Shown here: one piece after another, positions 57,130-64,000 of the stretch
Layout of the letters: the number at the start of each line of letters is the position of its first letter
Position numbering within the stretch: position 1 is the first letter of the stretch
Source: Dryocosmus kuriphilus
Lineage: Eukaryota > Arthropoda > Insecta > Hymenoptera > Cynipidae
Direction of reading: 5' to 3'
Assembly (NCBI GenBank): GCA_038277395.1
Contig: CM076194.1
Coordinates: 128,717,505-128,781,504, forward strand
DNA length: 64,000 nt
The notes under the pieces: model-generated
What the model saw: the letters and a program-made list of their open reading frames with translations, nothing else
Database searches by the model: none
What the model was told of the DNA's origin: nothing
Made by a program: the position numbers and the translations under genes

Positions 57130-58080
57130 GTGGGGTAAAATCAAAAAACGAGGTTCAAATCAACTTTTAGAACGCAATTGTGCACCGATTAAAAATTTTT
57201 TTTTTTAGAAATTCAGGATTAAATTATTAAGAGATCTGTGAGAGTCGATTTTTAAATTTTTTTTTTAATTCAATTGTTATGTTAATGAAAATAGCGACAA
57301 AAAAACTACGATTTTTAAAACTTTATTTTTTATCTCCGAGAAAAAATTTTTCTTATTATTAATGTCGCACGAATTTCTTGCATAAGGACACAAGGAATAC
57401 AAAAATTTGGTTAACTTGCAAATTTAATTGTTATAAACAAAGTATGTCAACAAACAATGAACATTAACAGCCTGTACATTTCTAGTACATGTTTCTGCTC
57501 TAAAATTGCATTTTTCAATCTCCAGGATAACAACTGATCATAAAATTTCAGTATCTATTATTGTTATGAATTTTATAAACAAATTATATAAACAAATACC
57601 CATTTTAGGCGTTTATAGACTGAAAGAATTCGTTTTTTTTCCTAGTCATGTTAGAATTACCTTTCCGGTAATGATTTCTGATAAAATTTTCTTATTTGTC
57701 ATTAATTGTTTATTTAATAAACAAATAACATAAACAAATTCACATTTTAGGCGTTTATAGGCAGAAAGAATTAGACTTTTTCCTTAGTCATGTTAAAATT
57801 ATGTTACCAGTGATGTTTTTAAATAAAATTTTACTGTCCATTACTATTTGTTAATTTTATAAACAAATCACATAAAGAAATGCATATCGTAGGCGTTTAT
57901 AGGCAGAAAAATTCGTTTTTTTTTTCTTTCAGTCATGTTAACATTATATTACTAGTGATGTTTTCTTATAAAGTTAACCTTTTCTTTACAATTTGTTAAT
58001 TTTATAAACAAATTGCATAAACAAATGCATATTGTAGGCGTTTATACACATTAATAATTTGTTTTTTTTTTCTTTTAACT
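57130..58080. repeat. Transib left terminal inverted repeat with ~143-bp subrepeats
   Basis: Inverted copy of the right terminal repeat (about 60720-61541). Its inner part is four diverged units marked by TAGGCGTTTATA at about 57606, 57748, 57890 and 58034, each followed by a CATGTTA block and TTTTATAAACAAAT. Confidence 0.85.
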
Positions 58081-58100
58081 ATGTTAGAATTATATTTCCA

Positions 58101-58434
58101 GTGCTTTTTTATTGTGAGCCCCCTCGCCTCTCACAATTCGGGGTGCTTTTTTATTGTGAGCCCCCTCGCCTCTCACAATTCGGGGTGCTTTTTTATTGTG
58201 AGTCCCCTCGCCTCTCACAATTCGGGGTACTTTTTTATTGTGGGTCTCCTCGCCTCTCACAATTCGGGGTGCTTTTTTATTGTGAGCCCCTCGCCTCTCA
58301 CAATTCGGGGTGCTTTTTTTATTGTGAGTCCCCTCGCCTCTCACAATTCGGGGTGCTTTTTTATTGTGAGCCCCTCTCGCCTCTCACAATTCGGGGTGCT
58401 TTTTTATTGTGAGTCCCCTTGCCTCTCACGGATC
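58101..58434. repeat. 42-bp minisatellite, eight units
   Basis: ATTGTGAG starts at 58111, 58153, 58195, 58237, 58279, 58321, 58363 and 58406, a 42-bp step. Each unit contains TTGTGAG and its inverse CTCACAA around CCCCTCGCCT, so each can fold into a hairpin. It lies between the left terminal repeat and the transposase stop codon. Confidence 0.95.
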
Positions 58435-60383
58435 TAACATCAAGAGCTGAAGAGCCTCAGGATCCAGGATACTCTCAGTCTGTTTCCATGTTCCTCTCAG
58501 ATGTGCCAAGTACGGATCAGATGAGATCAGTAACTTGTGAATAAGATCAGTATTTGTTGCATGTCGACTGCATTTCCGGGTATGATACTCACGAAATCGC
58601 TTGAAATCTTTGTTTCGTGCCTCTTGAGCTTCTTCCGACAACATACCAATTGGAATCAGAAACGATTTAACAATCTTTGAACCATACAACAAAATTTTGT
58701 GCACAGATGACGGCATATAATACCACTTGTATAGACTGAGATACAACTGTGCTGTTTCAAAAGCATAAACTTCAAATTTTTCTGGATCTATTCTGCGTCC
58801 ACAGGAAAGAACCTGCAAAATTATGCTAAGTCGATGGATCAATCGAAAATCAACACCTGTTATTTTGGATGTTAGATCAGGATCTCGGAAAAATCTAAAA
58901 TCTCCGTGCAGTGTTGCCATCATTTGAATTCCCAGATCCATGCCTAGGAACGTCTATTATCAGACCTATCTCTTTTCGAAAGTCATGTTGAAGTCTCGAT
59001 TTGGCTGCTTGCATCATTGCTTTTTCTTCTTCAGTTTTTGCTTGCCACTTGCAGAATCCCAAGCGATAAGATATATTGAGAATGAGACTCATGCAACGTA
59101 ACTTAGCATGAAGAGGTGAAAGACCATACTGATAGTCCTCCTCAAGGACTTTCTTTTGCAGTATTTTATTTAAATCATTCATCTCTGAAGGATTTGATTT
59201 GCACAAATGGCAAGTTGCTGCACTCGGTATATTGCAAAGGTTCTGAACTACTTTTCCATCTACCATAGTTAACAGCATCTCATGATTTACTTGAGACCTT
59301 AATTTGCCAAATGCAATCTTAGTGGGAAAAAGTCGATTGATTTCTATTTTTATCCGACCTATCTCAGATCTCGTCAAATCCGGAGTTTCCTTAGCATATT
59401 GATAAGAAACTGGTACGCACAATTTTGTAGAGCCAGGGTGAGGATTTTTCCAAATCTTCTTACCTTCTGACTCCAATCTGATAGGCACCATTGAGACCAT
59501 GAATATACTTTCATCCGATGCCATGCCATCTGGAAGTTTCTGCTTATATGAGCTTTGGTCTGATGCTCCATCACAGCCATATTTTAGGAAAAGGGTCATA
59601 AGTTTCACGTCATTTTCCAACATATAGGACTCGATGCTGAGAATCTTTATTAAACGCTTCACTGTATGATCTAGCAGATCTTGTAATTTAATTTTGACGC
59701 CTTGATCCGTTACGTTTATCGCTTCAATAGGGGGATAACATTCTTTTTTTTTCTTTGCATAAATCCTTATATGGAACATAAATGTCAGCATTTCTAGCTT
59801 TTGCTTGTATACGAATCATTTCATATTGGTGCTTCGAAAGTTTAGCGTCTTCTATCAGTGCAAGAGCTTCATCGTTGGTAAATCTGATTACATTTGTTAC
59901 ATCCTCACCTTTATCGAGTTCTTCTAAAAGTCGACTTATTTTATTTGCTAATTTTTGTTGTCCATTGGTTCTCAGATTACTGAGAAAAGCATGTTTAATT
60001 TCAAGCTCAGAGTAAGTTTCCCGGATTGTGAGCAACTTTCTTCTCTTTGTCGACTTGGAGCTCTCTTCAAATTCTTCCCGAGATCGTCTACTAGTACTTG
60101 ATATCGTTGGAGTAATTGTAAAATTTGTGAGCAACCATTCAGCATGCCTCTTTCTAAATATGTTGTTCTTGTAAAAGGAAGACTTCCAATTTCTTCTGAA
60201 CATAGGAACGAAGTATCGTAGTATCTTTTCACGGATCGTTTCAACTTGGTTTTCTGCAATCGGGTAAAGATCTTTGATGCAATTTAATATTAGGCTAGAC
60301 AAATCTGCATCACTTTCCTTGGAATTTTCGATCGAAATATTGCATAAGGTTTTAATGGGTATCTCGAGGGTAAACATTTTCAA
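58426..60383 (-). pseudogene. Transib/RAG1-like transposase, two frameshifts
   Basis: ATG at 60383. The N-terminal half (60383 to about 59750) is basic and little conserved. After a slip in a homopolymer near 59750 the core follows. GCDGASDQSSYK near 59580 matches the RAG1 CDG..D first catalytic Asp. IWKNPHPGSTKLCVP near 59440, LLTMVDGKVVQNL near 59270 and the CHLC zinc-ligand-like pair near 59210 come next. GNSNDGNTARRF near 58910 parallels RAG1 NGNFARKL. After a second frameshift near 58905, SEEAQEARNKDFKRFREYH near 58610 parallels the RAG1 region with the third catalytic residue, Glu. I cannot place the second catalytic Asp. Stop at 58426, next to the minisatellite. Other RAG1-related families are the alternative. 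Confidence 0.75.
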
Positions 60384-60719
60384 GGGTAATTTAAAAATTG
60401 ATCAAAAAGAAGAACCGTAATGATTAGCTCTTAAAAAAGTAGCTACAATTTGTTGTATAGAAGAGAGAAGAAAGAAATTCTTATTATTAGAAAACCTACA
60501 AAGAAAGCATATGATTTTTTTTTTCAATCAGAAACTCAAAAGCCAGAAACGTGTTTACTGCTCGAATGTTCTACACAAAATGCTGGATAGCCAGTTGTTT
60601 TTAACTTTATCAACTAACGCGCATGCGCAGCGAAAAACAAATGACTAGCAAATGACAAAACAAATGACTAGCAAATTACAAATGAAAGCCATTCTATTTT
60701 CACCCGTTATAGAAGAAAA
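60384..60719. other. Transib region 5' of the transposase
   Basis: Non-coding; would contain the transposase promoter (minus strand). GCATGCGC palindrome near 60622 and a repeated AAATGACTAGCAAAT at 60640-60680. Confidence 0.5.
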
Positions 60720-61541
60720 AATATATATATATATGTTTCTGCCTATAAATCCCTAAAATATACATTTATTTATATAATTTGTTTATAAAATTCACAAATA
60801 GTAATAGACAATAAAATTTTATCAGAATTAGAAAATTTTTGTCAAAGTGTATCACTGGAAATGTAATTTTAACATGACTAAGGAAAAAGTCTAATTCTTT
60901 CTGCCTATAAACGCCTAAAATGTGAATTTGTTTATGTTATTTGTTTATTAAATAAACAATTAATGACAAATAACAAAATTTTATCAGAAATCATTACCGG
61001 AAAGGTAATTCTAACATGACTAGGAAAAAAAAAAACGAATTCTTTCAGCCTATAAACGCCTAAAATGGGTATTTGTTTATATAATTTGTTTATAATATTC
61101 ATAACAATAATAGATACTGAAATTTTATGATCTGTTGTTATCCTGGAGATTGAAAAATGCAATTTTAGAGCAGAAACATGTACTAGAAATGTACAGGCTG
61201 TTAATGTTCATTGTTTGTTGACATAATTTGTTTATAACAATTAAATTTGCAAGTTAACCAAATTTTTGTATTTCTTGTGTCCTTATGCAAGAAATTCGTG
61301 CGACATTAATAATAAGAAAAATTTTTTCTCGGAAATAAAAGATAAAGTTTTAAAAATCGTAGTTTTTGTCGCTATTTGCATTAGCATAACAATTGAACAA
61401 AAAAAAAATTAAAAAATCGACTCTCACAGATCTCTTAAGAATTTAATCCTGAATTTTCTAAAAAAAAAAAATTTTAAATCGGTGCACAATTGCGTTCTAA
61501 AAGTTGATTTGAACCTCGTTTTTTGATTTTACCCCACTGTG
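60720..61541. repeat. Transib right terminal inverted repeat
   Basis: Inverse of 57130-58080, with three subterminal units (TATAAACGCC at about 60906 and 61050, and a diverged one near 60745). Ends CCCCACTGTG at 61541. Confidence 0.85.
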
Positions 61542-61778
61542 GCGCTGGGAGGTTTACAACGGATTAAAACAGAATGTGAAGACCTGGAAAAAAAATGACC
61601 TACTAGTGCCACATGGCGCTATATACATAAAATTTTACTATTAACGGACTTATTAATTACTAATTTATCGGCAAAGGGTCACTTTGCAATTCTCGCTTTA
61701 TTCATATTAATGCATAATTAGATCAAATGAAAACGGTACTATTAACTCCAATAAAAAGTTCCTGTACATTGCACTGAT

Positions 61779-62838
61779 CAGGATGGCTCAAAAGCACTTT
61801 TTTCTTTTTTTCGGTAACGCACTTCCCCATTTTGTGAGGTTCCTGAAATAAAAAGTGCTTTTTTTCGTTTTAAAATTTTTAGTGCTGCCACAAGGGCCCC
61901 GAAAAATACATGTGATTTTTACATTGAAAAATGATGATTTTTAGAAAAATGAGGTACCCATTTCTGGGTTTATAGTTTGCTTTTCGGGACATTATCAAAA
62001 TTTTTTTTGGAGTCTTCAAGGAATAATTTCTAAAAATTTTCTCATTATAACTGATTGTTACTCGATAATATACACATTTTTAAAATCATTTTTCAACTAA
62101 TTTTTAATTGTTTGAACAATTTTCATTTGTGTAAGTAATTTTTTTGACAGAATATCAGGAGGTCATTTTTTGCGCTTACCTAGACAATAGGACATTGTTA
62201 GAAATACTCATTTATGTTTTTAATGGTTTTTAATTGTTTAAACAATTTAAAACTGCTTGAAACATAATTAAGTACTTTACAAAATGTCCTATTGTCTAGT
62301 TAAATGCAAAAAATGACCTCCTGATATGATGTCACAAAAAATTACTTGAACAAATTTAAATTGTTTAAACAATTGAAAGTTAGTTGAAAATTGATAAAAA
62401 CAATGTGTGTCTTATCTAGTAACAACCAGTTTTAATGAGGAAATGGAAAAACAAAGCTCTTCTGTGCCAATTTCGGGCAAAATTCTCCATTTCAGTTTTT
62501 TGGAGAATTTTTGGGTCTCTGCAGAAGAAAACAGGGGAGGGAGTAAAAATTTAAAGTTGTTTATCAGAAATTATTCCTTAAAGACTCTTCAAAAAATTTT
62601 GATAATGTCCTGAAAGCTAATTATAAAGTCAAAAATATGTACCTCATTTTTCTAAAAAAACATCATTTTCTCATGTAAAATTCCATGTATTTTTCGGTGT
62701 TCTTGCGGCAGCACTAAAAACTAAAAGAAAAAAGAAAGAAAAAAATGGACTTTTTATTTCGGAAACCTCACAAAATGGGGAATGCGTGTCCGTCTATCAT
62801 TAAAAAAATTTTCCAATTCATTTTTAAGCCACCCTAGT
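61779..62838. mobile_element. Foldback MITE, ~1.06 kb, imperfect palindrome throughout
   Basis: The left end is CAGGATGGCTCAAAAG and the right end, inverted, ACTAGGGTGGCTTAAAAA. ACTGAT precedes the left end (61773-61778) and follows the right (62839-62844). The arms pair along their length: CCCCATTTTGTGAGGTT with its inverse near 62770; GGACATTATCAAAATTTTTT with its inverse near 62600; ATAGGACATT with its inverse near 62285. No coding segment supported. Superfamily not assigned. Confidence 0.75.
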
Positions 62839-62844
62839 ACTGAT

Positions 62845-63103
62845 ACAATAAGAGCTGTCAAAGTAATTCAGTTGTCGGATTTGATATAAAAGTCAATCTG
62901 GTTTTCCTCTAATTAATAAAAATGACGAAAAATTTGTTTTAACAATATTAATTCAAGATTGTATACGGAAAACTGTAGCAACGAATAAGAACCATGGCTA
63001 CTGAAACTGCAAAGTCCTGATACCTTTAAGTAAAAGTTGTACATGTAATGCACATATTATGTGTGTGTGTGTGTGCTTTTTAAAACTGTATAATAATAAA
63101 ACA

Positions 63104-63152
<49 letters not shown>

Positions 63153-63472
63153 ATATACACCAAAGTTTGGTAAAACATGTGATATCGGTATAAGTATGTT
63201 ATAAAAACTGAAACATAAGTCGTTATTTTCACTAAACCAAAGTTCGATAAAACATGTGATATCGGTATAACGTGTGATATTATTTTTATGAAATTTATCT
63301 TTATATAATATTAAATTAAAAGAGAAAATTTTATTTCATAAAAATAAATAAAATTATATTTCCCAACTAATTTAAAAGAGATCTCTATTCATTAACACAA
63401 TACGACGTTTTTCAGTGAAGAGAAGATTAATAACAAATAAATTTAACGAAATTTCCTTAAAAGTAGTATATG
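62845..63472. other. AT-rich spacer with microsatellites
   Basis: A (GT)n run at about 63060-63075 and an (AT)n run at about 63108-63149. CCAAAGTT followed by GATAAAACATGTGATATCGG is duplicated (near 63162 and 63237). No gene. Confidence 0.7.
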
Positions 63473-63473
63473 T

Positions 63474-64000
63474 AGAGGGTCGTTCAGTAAGTTCTTAGAA
63501 AATCCGAGAGATGGCGCTCGTAGTGTCGGTAAAGTTTTTTTTTTTTAAGTAGCACTATCGAAAGGAAAGCTGTCAAAATTTCAGCTCGATCCATAGCGAA
63601 GGTCAATTTTTATCGTCGATTAAAGTTATCATTTATTTGCTTATAGTAACAATGGACAAAAGCGAGTTCAGGGCTGTCATCAAACATCTCCATTTGAAAG
63701 GCTTAAACCCGAAAAAATCAAAGCCGAGTTGGATGCAGTTCATGGCACATCTACACCTGTGTTTGCGACGGTTTACAATTGGGTGAATGAATTTAAACGT
63801 GGCCGTTCATCCACAAAAGATGAACATCGTTCAGGACGCCCAGTTGAGGTGTCTACTCCTGAAATCATCGACAAAATCCAGGATCTGATTTTGAGAGCGA
63901 TTGGCGAATCAAAGTGCGCGAATTAGTTGAGGCCACAGGCATATCACAAGGTACAGTCTTTTCAATTTTGCATGAAAAATTGTCTGTGGAAAAAATTTCG
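63474..64000 (+). mobile_element. Mariner element, 5' part, decayed, runs off the window
   Basis: A terminal-repeat-like start GAGGGTCGTTCAGTAAGTTC lies after TATGTA. A transposase N-terminus follows from ATG 63652: MDKSEFRAVIKHLHLKGL, then WVNEFKRGRSSTKDEHRSGR, then IKVRELVEATGISQGTV, the two helix-turn-helix motifs that bind the terminal repeat. There is a frameshift near 63705 and another near 63893, so the copy is dead. The DDD catalytic domain and the 3' end lie beyond 64000. The exact left terminus is approximate and the subfamily is not assigned. Confidence 0.85.

Larger units (their letters stand above)
57130..61541 (-). mobile_element. Transib element (RAG1-related DDE transposon), 4.4 kb
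   Basis: The terminal repeats read GTGGGGTAAAATCAAAAAACG (in part) from the left and, inverted, CACAGTGGGGTAAAATC from the right. The right outer heptamer, CACAGTG, is the Transib/RAG recombination signal heptamer. On the left only GTG remains. CGCT flanks both sides (57126-57129; GCGCT 61542-61546), consistent with the 5-bp duplication of Transib with one change. Terminal repeats of about 0.85-0.95 kb contain ~143-bp subterminal repeats, and a RAG1-like transposase lies between them. Confidence 0.82.
56375..61644 (+). pseudogene. Gene fragment resembling a ubiquitin-specific protease C-terminus, split by Transib
   Basis: Three pieces: about 56375-56709, 57062-57129 and 61547-61644. Piece 1 (LNFPLSESLPSE, GIDAGTLLASDYNTIDNKSF) ends at the donor GTAACT. 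After a 352-bp intron with acceptor TTTGCAG, piece 2 reads LTGIIAYRPGHYYALCKRL. Removing the Transib element and one target copy gives NRWEVYNGLKQNV and a stop at 61642-61644, all in frame. GHYYA followed by a W-E-V-Y segment matches the C-terminal box of ubiquitin-specific proteases, where His is catalytic; the Cys box would be in missing upstream exons. The start is unknown: there is no Met in frame after the stop near 56372, so the first piece is probably an internal exon. Host gene or transposon-borne protease both possible. Confidence 0.55.

Overview
This window is arthropod-like, probably insect, nuclear DNA: AT-rich, with spliceosomal intron signals and a dense pile of eukaryotic transposable elements. 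I found no intact single-copy host gene. Nearly everything recognisable is a transposon, a decayed transposon gene or a tandem array. Two runs of exactly 500 N (6845-7344 and 49863-50362) are nominal scaffold gaps. A hymenopteran is possible from the style of the LINE, but the order cannot be fixed from this sequence.

Layout. (1) 1-9907: part of a Maverick/Polinton-like element, with a broken protein-primed DNA polymerase B on the minus strand (634-3930), a CACTA-type foldback insertion (4441-5438), degenerate repeats, a gap and a terminal inverted repeat ending at 9907 (copy A). (2) 10043-36400: a decayed hAT-like transposase gene on the minus strand, split by nested insertions. A DIRS tyrosine-recombinase retrotransposon (11232-27469) interrupts it and is itself interrupted by a giant 11.2-kb MULE-like foldback element (13815-25013) made mostly of 144-bp repeats. 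A piggyBac-type MITE (27472-27733) sits on the DIRS edge. An 8.1-kb non-coding Maverick-like inverted-repeat element (copy B, 27862-36004, 6-bp target duplication TTCCTG) interrupts the hAT-like gene again. (3) 36400-44519: mostly unrecognised sequence with a tRNA-derived SINE (39700-40025, 14-bp target duplication) and a 163-bp satellite (42590-43975). (4) 44520-48442: a third Maverick-like end (copy D), abutting a Penelope-like retroelement with a hammerhead-like motif (48443-49862). (5) About 51000-55880: a degraded non-LTR retrotransposon on the minus strand. (6) 56375-61644: a gene fragment resembling the C-terminal end of a ubiquitin-specific protease, with one intron, split by a Transib/RAG1-like transposon (57130-61541) whose right terminus carries the heptamer CACAGTG. 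(7) 61779-64000: a 1.06-kb foldback MITE, microsatellites and the start of a decayed mariner that runs off the window.

The junctions give a relative order of events: hAT-like gene first, then DIRS, then the MULE-like element and the piggyBac MITE; copy B also entered the hAT-like gene, at an undetermined time relative to DIRS. The strongest candidates for something little described are the 11.2-kb MULE-like foldback with 144-bp (48-codon) arrays, the 8.1-kb Maverick-like element with roughly 3-kb arms and no genes, and the Transib copy that landed in an exon. Family names rest on motif recognition by eye; no database search was run.
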